Positions 11,230 through 21,839 are shown, counted from the first letter of the stretch. The stretch is 46,970 bases of DNA from Lingula anatina (GCF_001039355.2 NW_019776164.1:52072-99041), one strand, 5' to 3'. The notes: a model not told the origin generated them from the letters alone. Numbers and translations: made by a program.

Positions 11230-12275
11230 TACTAAGTAGAGCCGCATTTTGCAACTGCAACGCATTTTGCAACCAAAGAAAACCGTGAAAACGCATTTTG
11301 CAACTGCAACGCATTTTGCAACCAGGATTTTTTTCTAAGTCCCTGAAACAGCTTGAAGTACGAGACAGGTAGAATTGGAGTGGAGACAGGTTTGCTTCGA
11401 CTATGTACGCTGAAACTTGCCAGGCTACCCCTGGGGTGGACGATAATATAAAACATATTTCACATTGTAATTTCCTAATCCATTAGAGTTAGGAAGTCTA
11501 AACGCTAATAAACATTTTGTTAGGCATGTGCATGGGATTTCGTTTTTTTTTTTTAATTGGGGGTGTGGCCGTCCCTAGGGGTGGTTGATTGTACTTTTTA
11601 CTTCGTATTTTTCTCCTATCTACCCTTATATCTTCAGAATTAGGAAATAAAAACGTCGGGGATTAATAAACTATCGTAAGAAATATGCATGGGCACTTCG
11701 GAAATTTATTGTGACATGGGTGTGGTTGTCCCGGGGGGTGGTTGATTCTAATTTTTCAACGTATCTTCTGCTGTATCGGCCATTTGAGTTAAAACATGAA
11801 ACGTAGCTACAGTATCATTTGGGATGTTGAAGGGCATTTAGTTTTTTTGACTTAGGGTGTGGTCCTGGGCTGGTTGAATATAATTAGACGTTGTAATTTC
11901 TGCTATCTTCCTTTAGACCATATAAGTTAGGAACGGAAGGCTATGGGGGTTGAAAACATGATTTTAGGGATATGTATGGATCCTTCTGCGTTTTTGATGG
12001 GTGTGGCCGTCCCTGGGGGTGGCTGATTCTATTTTTTGCACCGTTATTTCTACTATCTACTCTTAGAGTTAGGAACTTGAAACGTTGGGGATTGATAAAC
12101 CAGTCACTTTTTATAAATGTGCATGGGTCTTTGAGGAATGTAGAGAACAGCAGCAGCGCACATAGCACTAAACCACCCTGAGCTTCAGAGCTAACTTGAC
12201 ACTAACCTTTTCACTGTAGCCTATCTTCATCGTGTCAAGTAACCTCTGACCAGATTCGAGTGCCCCCGCCGCCCG

Positions 12276-12372
12276 CCAATCAAATTTAAAGCCCGCACTC
12301 AATGACTCATTGAACGATCTAGCCAATGAACGCGAACGAGTCAAAGCGCGCTTTGTTCAAATCCGGACCAAT
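12276..12372 (+). promoter_or_regulatory. Three CCAAT boxes spaced ~46 bp inside the foldback element
   Basis: CCAAT occurs at 12276-12280, 12323-12327 and 12368-12372, in the same orientation with 47- and 45-bp spacing. Each is followed by CA or GA, as in NF-Y sites. They lie in the non-repeated centre of the element, next to the RecQ fragment. Promoter activity is inferred. Confidence 0.4.
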
Positions 12373-12514
12373 CAAAGATAAGGCTGAATATCAGGGACTT
12401 GCCGTAACCTGTGGGCAGCACGCAAAATACATCATCCTTCAGTAGATAATGATGCAGGGCATCATACTGCTCTGGTTTCAATTCCGATATACTCCATGCT
12501 TTCTTTGTGTACGG
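12341..12514 (-). pseudogene. RecQ-type DNA helicase fragment (Walker A region)
   Basis: A 57-codon frame bounded by TAA and TGA reads ISELKPEQYDALHHYLLKDD and then VFCVLPTGYGKSLIF. RecQ helicases begin their motor with a motif-0 glutamine followed by about 20 residues and LPTGxGKSLxF. The glutamine (EQ), the leucine-rich helix and the Walker A lysine are all present. After SLIF the frame loses similarity and stops. No later helicase motif (DEAH, motifs II-VI) is nearby. It sits in the centre of the foldback element, so it looks like a captured host exon or transposon cargo remnant, not a working gene. Confidence 0.7.
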
Positions 12515-13151
12515 TTATGCACTCGGAACNATGTTCATAACTCGAATGGTCGATAAGGAGATGAAAGAAATTACGGTGAAAATATTACAGTCAAGTAACC
12601 ATCCCCAGGGACGGCCACTCCCCAAATCACCAAAAATTCCGTTGTGCCCAAGCACATCTCTAACCACCCCCAGGGACAACTACACCCCAAGTCACAGACA
12701 ATTCCGAAGTGCCCATGCACATTTCTTACGATGGTGTATAAATCCCCAACGCTTTTATATCCTAATTCTAAAGATATAAGGGTAGATAACAGAAAATAAC
12801 AGGGACGGCCACACCCCTATGTACATGCCTAACAATATCTTTATTATTCCCTGACGTTTCAACTTCCTAACCGTAATGGTATAAGAAATTACAATGAGAA
12901 ATAGATTATATATTTTCCCCGCCCTAGAGGCAACCTGTCCAGTTTCAGCGTACCTCGTCGAAGCAAACCCGTCCGACTCCCCACTCCATTTCTACCTGTT
13001 TCGTACCTCAAACTGTTTTAGGAACTTAGAAAAAAATCCCGGTTGCAAAATGCGTTGCAGTTGCAAAATGCGTTTTCACGATTTTCTTTGGTTGCAAAAT
13101 GCGCTGCAGTTGCAAAATGCGTTCAGTTGCAAAATGCGGCTCTACTAAGTA

Positions 13152-14293
13152 CTTTTACGACATCATCCTTCACTGTCAGACAAGATAATTTACAGTGGAA
13201 AACTGCTCTTTATGTAGAAAATCTTAATCAGTATGCACTACGGTCAGTCTGAGTTACATAAAAAATCGACTAAGGGAATTTAGCATTTTCTTTTTGGGCT
13301 TAAAGGTGCTGCAGCTCGGTCCGGCCTAGCTAACTATTTCAAGGGGTGGGGTTTTTTTCTGGTATAAAGGCATATTGTTGTGGTTTAATTTAGTAATTTG
13401 AAAAAATTAGTAACTGAAAAATTGGAGCAAAAGAAGAGATAATGGATAGCACTTTCCTATGGATGAAATTGCTATCTATTGGACGGTCGTCCTGTGAATA
13501 AAGAAATATTTCACAAATCTCAGCTCGGAGGTTTTTAAAATTGCAAGGCCCGCGCAGCGACGGCGCGTGTGGAGGCCATCGAGAATCAGCGGCATCTCTT
13601 TTGAAGTGTGGTCGGTCATATTTAGTCGGCGGATCATTTAGTACTCGGATCATCTATTCTGAATGGGGGCTTAAGTCGGCTATATTTAGTCAGCGGATCG
13701 ACTTGTTCTGAATGGTCTCTCTGACCCACAGGGTGCGCTGTAGTAGTCTGTTCCAAAATGTTGAAAAACAGGGTGATTTTGTACTGTATTTTAGTGGAGC
13801 TCTGATATCAGAGGGTAAAACAGGGCCCAGGTGTACAATACCGTGCATTGTATTCACTTACTGCTACAAAACACCGTCTCTCAGTCCCAGGATCAATTCT
13901 TCTTATCAGCTCACTTTTCTGTTGGAGACTTAGATTTCAGCAGATGGACATAACCCTCGACCAGGGCTGCAGGATAATTATAATGGGATTTTTTTTTTTT
14001 TTTTTTTTTTTGCAACACGTGGAAATATGGGCCATGAATTAGCCAGAGTATCTGAGAATATCTCGTGGAAAAAAAATTCATTTGGTGGCCCTGGTCGTGG
14101 ATAGATAGAGAGCGGCTTTGTGTTTCAAATCACGACAACAATGGTAGTAAGAAGTCTTAAGAGATAATGAAGTAACGCGATTCGTATTTGAGTGTGGGAA
14201 GTTATGTCAAAGCTGTCAAGGAATACTTCCAGGAAATGCATGTTGAGAGGGAAAATACTAGTTTTCTTTTTTTTTTCCTCTTTCATCAGTAAA

Positions 14294-14296
<3 letters not shown>
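13152..14296. other. Intergenic with short degenerate repeats
   Basis: A degenerate tandem pair (tatttagtcggcggatca / tatttagtcagcggatcg) lies around 13617-13710. A T-tract is at 13987-14010. The segment 13955-14102 begins and ends with complementary cgaccagggc / gccctggtcg and resembles the hairpin at 20826-20970. No gene is seen. Confidence 0.5.

Positions 14297-14332
<36 letters not shown>
14297..14332. repeat. (CT)n microsatellite
   Basis: An uninterrupted CT dinucleotide run. It creates a spurious Arg/Glu frame on the minus strand. Confidence 0.9.
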
Positions 14333-14335
<3 letters not shown>

Positions 14336-14401
14336 CACATACGGACGACCCTAGATACTGAAAACACATAAGCCGTGAAGCGGATTATGGGAATCTTAGG
14401 G

Positions 14402-14650
14402 CCCGTTCCCAATGAAACTATCGGTCTCTGTGGATCGATCCAACTCTGCGGGGACTCTCGCTGCAGTAAGTTTAACATAGTAAAAAGCCTCCTCCTGGCG
14501 TTGCGTAAAATACAGAAAAACAGGTGATTATACAAGTACGTTGGAAACAAGAGGAGGCAGGTTGATATGTAAACTGATTGCATTCGGCGAGAGTTACTCC
14601 GGAGTTGGATCGATCTATAGAGACTGATAGTTTCGATGGGAATGAGCCCT
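14402..14650. mobile_element. Family B miniature element, copy 2
   Basis: Inverted ends: cgttcccaatgaaactatcg on the left and gatagtttcgatgggaatga on the right. Inside are gatcgatccaactctgcggg and its mirror gagttggatcgatctataga. This is a full-length relative of the 9096-9300 element. A right-half fragment of the same family lies at 15215-15287. Confidence 0.8.
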
Positions 14651-14833
14651 TATTTTGGATTATTCAATTCATTTCAGCACTGTTACATAGAATATCATGA
14701 CCTTGTACAATATAATATAATAATAACAGCAAAATTGGTGCATTACCATTCTGTAATTAGTATTTGCGTTACCAGTTTGTGAGTGAACAAATATGTATTT
14801 ATATAATGAACAGATGTATTCCTAAATCTTTAA

Positions 14834-15202
14834 AGGTACATACGAACCGAGCATCGGTGGAGCGTGGATTCCCAGTAACACATGTAAACCACTTCTACTG
14901 GTTTCTTCTACGACTCTAATAAATTCGACATGCCAAGGGATAAACTGAATAAATCACCCGATCAACCATAAAAGAGCTTTAGAGTGCTCCTTTCTTTAAA
15001 TTTTTGGTTGTCAATTTAACCTACTTTCGTGACCTACTTTTCTGCCCCATTGACATACAGCATAGAATGCTAGCAGAAAAATCTGTTCAAACATCACTTC
15101 TGGGTAAAATTAAACAATGCCTTTTGGTAATTCTCTTAGATTTACTACTTGAAACTATATGCTGGCATTTGGTTGGTTTTTATGACAAAAATTTGACTTC
15201 AT
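14834..15202 (+). repeat. Dispersed repeat P, copy 1
   Basis: About 370 bp beginning aaaggtacatacgaaccgag, present again at 32103-32475 with roughly 90 percent identity by eye. At this site only one arm of the terminal palindrome is present. Confidence 0.85.
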
Positions 15203-15214
15203 GAAGCGGTTACT

Positions 15215-15287
15215 GTCAAGTGCATTCAGCGAGAGTTCCCCCGGAGTTGGAGCGATCTAGAGAGACTGATAGTTTCGATGGGAATAT
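15215..15287 (+). mobile_element. Family B right-half fragment
   Basis: Matches the right 73 bp of the 14402-14650 element (gtgcattcagcgagagttcc to gatagtttcgatgggaat). The left half is missing. Confidence 0.7.
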
Positions 15288-15431
15288 TGTTATAATATAA
15301 AATATTGCTCCACTTGACTACGTGCCAGGTTAAGCCCAATGCAGAGTCTCTACCCACAACGATTATTATCAGTCTTATATATTTTTATTCATAGTCGTGT
15401 GAATGTTCGATGTACAATGTATATATCTGGT

Positions 15432-15432
<1 letters not shown>

Positions 15433-15474
<42 letters not shown>

Positions 15475-15515
15475 AGTATGTGTGCGTGCGTGCGTGCGTG
15501 TGTGTGTGTGTGTGC

Positions 15516-15564
<49 letters not shown>
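15433..15564. repeat. Compound (TG)n-(TGCG)n-(TG)n-(AG)n microsatellite
   Basis: A long composite simple repeat. It yields His-Thr and Ser-Leu frames that are not genes. Confidence 0.9.
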
Positions 15565-15569
<5 letters not shown>

Positions 15570-16226
15570 GTAATTTTTCAATTTAGGGTGTTTTTAATCC
15601 TTGTTTTTCTTTTACTTCTGTAGGAATCGCGCAAACGTCATCACTGCTGCAGGGGCACAAAGAAACATAAAGGAATTGTAGAAGTTCTTTCGGAAATTGC
15701 TTTGTTATTCGAAGATGTGGCTTTAGTACAAGGATGGGCAAGTTTTATCCCGCTAACACAGATCACCAGGTCATTCGCGGGCTATTTTGGATACAGTGAC
15801 AGCACCAAATAAATCAGCCACAGCTTTTATTCAACACCCATAGCTGTATACAGACTAATGGGAAAAAAGGGAAGGAAAACTCGCCTAGGAATCCAAAATG
15901 CGATCTCTAGACGGAAATTGCGATAGAGGAGACCTACGTAAATAAAGAGGAGAGGAGACGTCTAAGTTTGTGAAGTCGACTATCACATGTTAAGAAGACG
16001 TCTAAATTCCACGTGTTTTGAGGACGCCGTGCTTTCTTCAGTTTTGAAGACGACTTGCTTTCACTTACTTTGAAGACATCTAACTTACAATGATATATCC
16101 TCCAAGGCGTCAAACTTTGATTACCTTGTCGACGCCTCTCGTTCATATACTCTGACATCAAATGATGAGGAGATAACTGATTACTGATTTAAATGAGATT
16201 ACTGACAACTGATTGACGATTCAGTT
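15565..16226 (+). other. Probable 5' region of the LicD gene
   Basis: No coding domain is seen. A good 3' splice site (tttacttctgtag) ends at 15623, so a 5' untranslated exon may start at 15624 and run into the coding sequence. No TATA box is evident. The first 5' exon, if any, is not identified. Confidence 0.35.
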
Positions 16227-17114
16227 TTGCCAACGTGTCAAGTCACAAACCTATCAATGAAGTTACGAGCAGTGCCAAACGCCACGATGGGGAGATCCAG
16301 TGTACTAACCAGTAGAAAACTACTGATTGTTGTGTTGATATTATTATGTGCCAATATATTCTTCTTCTTTTTCTCATACCGCGCCCAGAGTTGCGTCACT
16401 GTGTCACATGACCCCGATCTCTTCCGGTACGCGCTGACGCCCAACCAATCACAAATGCAGGAGAAATTACTAAAGGTTTTCACGGTCGCTTTGGACCAAA
16501 ACAATATCGTTTATATGATGTACGGCGGGACTTTGATCGGGTCGTATCGCCACCACGGTAGAATACCTTGGGACGACGACGTTGATATGTTGATAAACGC
16601 CACACAGCGGGATAAAGCGCGAGAAGTGCTATCTTCCATTTCCCCACACCTTAAAGTATATTCCCCCAAAAATTACCAGTGGAAGTTTTACTTCGAAGAA
16701 GGGCGTAGTCTTGGCGAGCTTCAGTTTAAATGGCCCTATATTGATATGTTTTTCTTCGTGGAAAACGAAACGCACATATGGGACGATATATCTGGTTTTA
16801 GCCGAACTTTTTGTTTTAAAAAACGAGATGTATTTCCCTTGCGAAAACGCCCTTATGGGAATCTCAGACTTCATGCCCCGTGTGACCCCGAGCGGGTGCT
16901 CCGAAGGGGGTACGATATTTCTCAGTGCCACTCCTCTTCCTATAGTCACATGACTGAAAAGCATGTGACAGTGTCTTCTCAGGTCGCTTGTGATTTATTA
17001 AAGGACAGATTCGCGTTCGTGGAACGCCGTAAAAACGGGACGGCAGTCACAGAGATTCTTCAAATCGGTCATATAAATATTTCCACTGTAGAATTTCAAC
17101 AGGTTTGCAATTAA
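16227..17114 (+). CDS. LicD/fukutin-family single-pass membrane protein
   Basis: An intronless 295-codon frame. LicD-family enzymes are nucleotidyltransferase-fold proteins that transfer phosphocholine or phosphosugars to glycans; fukutin and FKRP are relatives. A short basic N-terminus precedes a hydrophobic stretch (about residues 32-50, LLIVVLILLCANIFFFFF), giving a type II Golgi-like topology. Then comes YMMYGGTLIGSYRHHGRI and IPWDDDVDM, the family's metal-binding DDDVD signature, and a later YIDMFFF. Several N-glycosylation sequons are visible (NQS, NAT, NET, NGT, NIS). Met 1, 12 or 21 could start it. AATAAA occurs about 105 nt after the stop. Many marine invertebrates carry expanded sets of such genes; the exact substrate is unknown. 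Confidence 0.85.
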   Translation: MPTCQVTNLSMKLRAVPNATMGRSSVLTSRKLLIVVLILLCANIFFFFFSYRAQSCVTVSHDPDLFRYALTPNQSQMQEKLLKVFTVALDQNNIVYMMYGGTLIGSYRHHGRIPWDDDVDMLINATQRDKAREVLSSISPHLKVYSPKNYQWKFYFEEGRSLGELQFKWPYIDMFFFVENETHIWDDISGFSRTFCFKKRDVFPLRKRPYGNLRLHAPCDPERVLRRGYDISQCHSSSYSHMTEKHVTVSSQVACDLLKDRFAFVERRKNGTAVTEILQIGHINISTVEFQQVCN

Positions 17115-17585
17115 CCCAGATGGTAGTTCCATTGCTGATCTTCGGTGGTCCTGTGACCCCGAAGAAGTTCTCGACCGGTCACGGTGACCCTTCGGTTTCA
17201 CGTTCACTTGACACTAGTGCAATAAAATAAAACTGCGTGCGTGCAACTATATGAAACCCAAGAACAAACTGGAATCGCTGCTACTATAAAACGGATTATG
17301 TACATGGGACCAGTCGGTAACGGAAAAGATTGATAACTGGAATCTATTTATTTAAAGGAAAACATTAGTTTATTTGCTCATTCAAGGTCGATTCAGTAAT
17401 CTGCACAAGTAGTCTGGAGACTGAAAGGCTTGCTCATATGGTTTTCCTTTTCTCAGCTATTTTCAGCTTATTTTGCTATCAGTATATGTGCCCATGTAGT
17501 GTTGCCCTATAAAAAATCAAATCAGAATTAATTACACTATGCTCGAGCAAAGAAGCGAAAGAGATCATTTAAAAATTTATAATAA

Positions 17586-17628
<43 letters not shown>

Positions 17629-19064
17629 GAACACAAGGAGAAAACGAACAATGGGCAATAGAACTGCAACGGGGGACCTGTTCCTTAAGTACTGAAAATA
17701 TATGGGCTAAACTTGGACGGCTACAAGCGGATAGCCGACTATGCAATGACGACTTTGCGAATTATGTCAAGATGCTTTTCGAATTATTGTTCCAACAAGA
17801 ATGTACTTAATATATCTAAATGGGCTTATATCACTACATTCAGCACATTGTCAGTACATTTTAAAAGCTTTCGTCAAGACAATCAAAAATTTTTAAAAAG
17901 TAGGCGAGTGAACATATATTGTAGAATTTTTTTGAAACGCAACTGAATCAGCTAAGATCTGAGCCCAAAAATTGACTTTTGACTTCCTGTAAACCAGGTC
18001 CTATTCGGCCATAGCCATTTGATGTTGCGGCTATTGTCTTTTAATTTTTTTAAAAATGTTTTTATTTATTTATTTATTGCTGTCTTGCAATAATTTCAAA
18101 CTCAGTTTAAGTTGCACCCTGGTTCTCAGAGATTAAAAAAAATAATAATAATAACTCGCCTCTCTACTATTGGAGAGATGAGATTTCAATGACCTCTGAC
18201 CCCCAGTGTGCATTGCTGAAAAGCTAAAAACTCTTTTAATCTCTTGTTTTAGACTTACCGTCCTGACCTATCTGATCTTTTTTAAAGATTATTTAGTAAT
18301 AGTAATAAAAAATCACAATGTGTATACACGAGCAGTATTAAACTACATATGGNGCCCCGTGTGACCCCGAGCGGGTGCTCCGAAGGGGGTACGATATTTC
18401 TCAGTGCCACTCCTCTTCCTATAGTCACATGACTGAAAAGCATGTGACAGTGTCTTCTCAGGTCGCTTGTGATTTATTAAAGGACAGATTCGCGTTCGTG
18501 GAACGCCGTAAAAACGGGACGGCAGTCACAGAGATTCTTCAAATCGGTCATATAAATATTTCCACTGTAGAATTTCAACAGGTTTGCAATTAACCCAGAT
18601 GGTAGTTCCATTGCTGATCTTCGGTGGTCCTGTGACCCCGAAGAAGTTCTCGACCGGTCACGGTGACCCTTCGGTTTCACGTTCACTTGACACTAGTGCA
18701 ATAAAATAAAACTGCGTGCGTGCAACTATATGAAACCCAAGAACAAACTGGAATCGCTGCTACTATAAAACGGATTATGTACATGGGACCAGTCGGTAAC
18801 GGAAAAGATTGATAACTGGAATCTATTTATTTAAAGGAAAACATTAGTTTATTTGCTCATTCAAGGTCGATTCAGTAATCTGCACAAGTAGTCTGGAGAC
18901 TGAAAGGCTTGCTCATATGGTTTTCCTTTTCTCAGCTATTTTCAGCTTATTTTGCTATCAGTATATGTGCCCATGTAGTGTTGCCCTATAAAAAATCAAA
19001 TCAGAATTAATTACACTATGCTCGAGCAAAGAAGCGAAAGAGATCATTTAAAAATTTATAATAA

Positions 19065-19107
<43 letters not shown>

Positions 19108-19831
19108 GAACACAAGGAGAAAACGAACAATGGGCAATAGAACTGCAACGGGGGACCTGTTCCTTAAGTACTGAAAATATATGGGCTAAACTTGGACGGC
19201 TACAAGCGGATAGCCGACTATGCAATGACGACTTTGCGAATTATGTCAAGATGCTTTTCGAATTATTGTTCCAACAAGAATGTACTTAATATATCTAAAT
19301 GGGCTTATATCACTACATTCAGCACATTGTCAGTACATTTTAAAAGCTTTCGTCAAGACAATCAAAAATTTTTAAAAAGTAGGCGAGTGAACATATATTG
19401 TAGAATTTTTTTGAAACGCAACTGAATCAGCTAAGATCTGAGCCCAAAAATTGACTTTTGACTTCCTGTAAACCAGGTCCTATTCGGCCATAGCCATTTG
19501 ATGTTGCGGCTATTGTCTTTTAATTTTTTTAAAAATGTTTTTATTTATTTATTTATTGCTGTCTTGCAATAATTTCAAACTCAGTTTAAGTTGCACCCTG
19601 GTTCTCAGAGATTAAAAAAAATAATAATAATAACTCGCCTCTCTACTATTGGAGAGATGAGATTTCAATGACCTCTGACCCCCAGTGTGCATTGCTGAAA
19701 AGCTAAAAACTCTTTTAATCTCTTGTTTTAGACTTACCGTCCTGACCTATCTGATCTTTTTTAAAGATTATTTAGTAATAGTAATAAAAAATCACAATGT
19801 GTATACACGAGCAGTATTAAACTACATATGG
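16875..19831. repeat. Exact 1.48-kb tandem duplication with N at the junction
   Basis: 16875-18352 recurs at 18354-19831 with a constant 1479-nt offset, including the (TTA)n tract (17587-17628 / 19066-19107). I saw no difference by eye. The join carries an N at 18353. The unit starts inside the LicD coding sequence and covers its 3' untranslated region and flank. Identity even in the microsatellite argues for a contig-overlap artefact or a very recent event. Confidence 0.9.
18354..18593 (+). pseudogene. Duplicated C-terminal piece of the LicD gene
   Basis: Encodes the last ~79 residues of the protein at 16227-17114 (from about PCDPERVL to QQVCN) with the same stop. It has no catalytic domain, membrane segment or start of its own. 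It exists only because of the 1479-bp duplication. Confidence 0.85.
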
Positions 19832-20339
19832 CTTTCGTTATTCAGACGTTTTTTTTAATTTAAACTGTAACAATTTTTTTTAGAAATCTCAACTCTTTTT
19901 CATAAGCAATCAATGTTCTCAATTTTCCACTTGCCGGATTTCGAAATAGGTCACAGCTGACCATATATGGGTGTGATTGACAGCGGACATTTATTTAGAG
20001 CTGTGACACACGAAAAGTCCATGAAGTTGTTCAAATGACGCTCGTTGGAGCCTGTCAAAGTAAAAAAATAATAATAAATACTCAACGCTTTACGTTTTTT
20101 GTTCTTCCCATTAAGGCTTTACCAAACCGCACATTTCATCATTTGGATCTTGTTCAGGTGCCATTTTGCTTCGCCTTGGACGAATAAAACGTGAAAACAC
20201 ACGTGTTTCCTTTTGTCTTTCCGTTAAAAGAAGTTGGTAAGAGGGAAATCCTAAAAATCAGCAGGCTGACCAAAGTACATCGTAATGCCTTTCAAAGTTT
20301 GTCATCTGCTTGCGCTGTTTGATATGTCGGTAACTCATC
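19832..20339. other. Intergenic
   Basis: No gene, RNA or transposon end is recognised. T-rich and otherwise unique. Confidence 0.4.
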
Positions 20340-20468
20340 CAGGGGCGGATTGAGTCCGTCTTCTGGGTCTTCCGAAAGACGGTCAGATTTTCAAATTTAC
20401 AATGACGAATATCCATCAACAAAAATAATTTGGAAGACTGTCAAAAAATACCTCTGGATTCGCCCCTG
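20340..20468. mobile_element. Miniature element with CAGGGGCGGAT ends and 5-bp duplication
   Basis: The ends are CAGGGGCGGATT and AATCCAGAGG-like tggattcgcccctg. TCATC flanks both sides exactly (20335-20339, 20469-20473). A reversed diverged relative is at 41825-41985. The internal block gtcagattttcaaatttaca is shared with that copy (in complement). Confidence 0.7.
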
Positions 20469-20649
20469 TCATCCGGTCCTCTCCGATATTGGGGGAATCA
20501 GCAGGCGCATGTACAAAATCAAAAACAGTGCCAAAAAGGGACCGATGAGCAAAAAAGTAACAATACTAATAATAATAATAAATAAATAAATATTCTGAAT
20601 TAAGCGTTGTTAGCATTGGATGTGTGAAAAGAGCTTAGGCCTACACGTG

Positions 20650-20740
20650 TAACAGGAATGGAAGTCCGCTAGGAACCGTAGTCCGCTTCCCATTACTTTG
20701 TACAGGTGACATTCGTCCATATATTAACCCCATACCCTCT
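20650..20740 (+). repeat. Dispersed repeat Q, copy 1
   Basis: acaggaatggaagtccgcta through gtacaggtgacattcgt is shared with 33935-34000. A related piece hosts the family A element at 5456-5668. It continues into the hairpin to the right. Confidence 0.6.
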
Positions 20741-20825
20741 ACCGGGGCCGCAGTTATTATTGTGGACATTTTTGGCTGAATCAGGAATCAGACCAAAATG
20801 ACTGTCTATTTATCTAGAGACATAT

Positions 20826-20970
20826 CTGTGAATATCGGTGGAAAATCAATCTGTCGCCCTGGTAGAGGGTGCTAACCCCAAAACTCCAATTAACCCTAAC
20901 CTGTACTTATCATATGGGAGCCCTACCCTCCACCAGGGCGACAGATTGATTTTCCACAGATATTCACAGC
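20826..20970. repeat. Hairpin with ~45-bp arms
   Basis: ctgtgaatatcggtggaaaa... at 20826 is the inverted complement of ...ttttccacagatattcacag ending near 20970, with atcaatctgtcgccctggt inside both arms. Short spacer. Confidence 0.75.
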
Positions 20971-20988
20971 GAGATCAGTGCAAAATCG

Positions 20989-21826
20989 CCTGGGCTCCGT
21001 AACTCGAAAGCATCGCGAATAATGCGATAGCGAGATCAACTTTCATTTCGAGGCTATTACACGGAGCGAGTAAATCTCGAGCTGTGGAATAGAGACGCTT
21101 GCGCTCGGTCGCAATTCGCGATGCTTTCGAGTTATACCCCCGCCACACTAGAGGCGGAATGAGCATGAATGCCTTAAGAAAGACAATTCTTTGTGCGTTC
21201 CTGGATATTCGAAACATTCTAAAAATTCCGAGTGTATTCCAAATATTTTACCCATTCTTGTGGGCGGCCCGAATGTTTTTGCTCATGTTAAAAACTTTAG
21301 AAGTGCATTCCAAGTGGAAAATTATCGAATTGCATTTGAATAGAAGTCTAACTATGACTGCATTCTTAATATTCTCACGGCATTCCGACAGCATTCGAAA
21401 CATTCTGATCACATTCGAGGGAGAACCAAAATGGCAAGACACTTCAAATCCTGCTAGAATGAGCCGGAATGCAACTCAATGAATCTCGATCCTATTTCAG
21501 TCAGCAGTCGAACTACACTCGTACGGCATTCGAAGTATATTCTCAATATTCTGACTGCATTCGACAGCATTACTGATATTCCTAGTTTTCCCACTACATT
21601 CGAGCTGCATTTGAGAGCTAATACAGCCGAAATGAACACGAATCATTCCAGGCGGATTCAAGCGCATCTGAGTATTCCAACGGCATTCTTACAAGAATTT
21701 AGGTCAATTTGAAATTTCTTCCCGAATGTAGTACGAATTTTTTTAATTTAGTCATTCCGGCTGGTTCTGCTTGATTCCTGCTGATTCCGAATAAGTGTGA
21801 CGGGGGCTTTACGGAGCCCTGGTTAC
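20989..21826. mobile_element. Outer palindromic element, split by a nested insertion
   Basis: The left arm, cctgggctccgtaactcgaa then agcatcgcgaat (20989-21020), is complemented by attcgcgatgctttcgagtt (21114-21133). After the 21135-21808 insertion it is completed by acggagccctgg (to 21823). Removing the insertion restores an almost perfect 32-bp arm pair. Confidence 0.75.
21135..21808. mobile_element. Nested Harbinger-like miniature element filled with a 10-bp-periodic array
   Basis: The ends CCCCCGCCACACT and AGTGTGACGGGGG are inverted. TTA flanks both sides (21132-21134, 21809-21811), the 3-bp TWA duplication typical of PIF/Harbinger. The interior repeats NATTC about every 10 bp, for example at 21361, 21370, 21381, 21392, 21401, 21412 and again 21527, 21538, 21547, 21558, 21568, 21577, 21587, 21597, 21608. 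Frames here (21099-21482, 21479-21712) are by-products of this array. Confidence 0.7.
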
Positions 21827-21839
21827 AAAGGTTTTGTAA

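Larger units (their letters stand above)
11239..13142. mobile_element. Foldback transposon with ~0.6 kb inverted arms and 9-bp target duplication
   Basis: The ends are GAGCCGCATTTTGCAAC and GTTGCAAAATGCGGCTC. TACTAAGTA flanks both sides (11230-11238, 13143-13151), an exact 9-bp duplication. The right arm, from 13142 back to the N at 12530, matches the left arm read forward: four GCATTTTGCAAC units, then ttttttctaagt, then subrepeats built on gtgtggccgtccctgggggt. The left arm carries about four such subrepeats (near 11560, 11720, 11850, 12000). The centre holds a RecQ-like coding fragment and three CCAAT motifs. A 9-bp duplication with long inverted repeats fits Mutator-like elements; class assignment is inference. 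No transposase is present. Confidence 0.75.

Noticed and set aside
15375-15581. 68-codon minus frame rich in Ser-Leu and His-Thr
   Set aside because: Entirely microsatellite derived.
18375-18593. A second LicD gene
   Set aside because: It is only the duplicated last quarter, lacking the catalytic domain and with an N at the join.
21099-21712. Two plus-strand frames (127 and 77 codons)
   Set aside because: Isoleucine/phenylalanine-rich products of the 10-bp-periodic array in a transposon.
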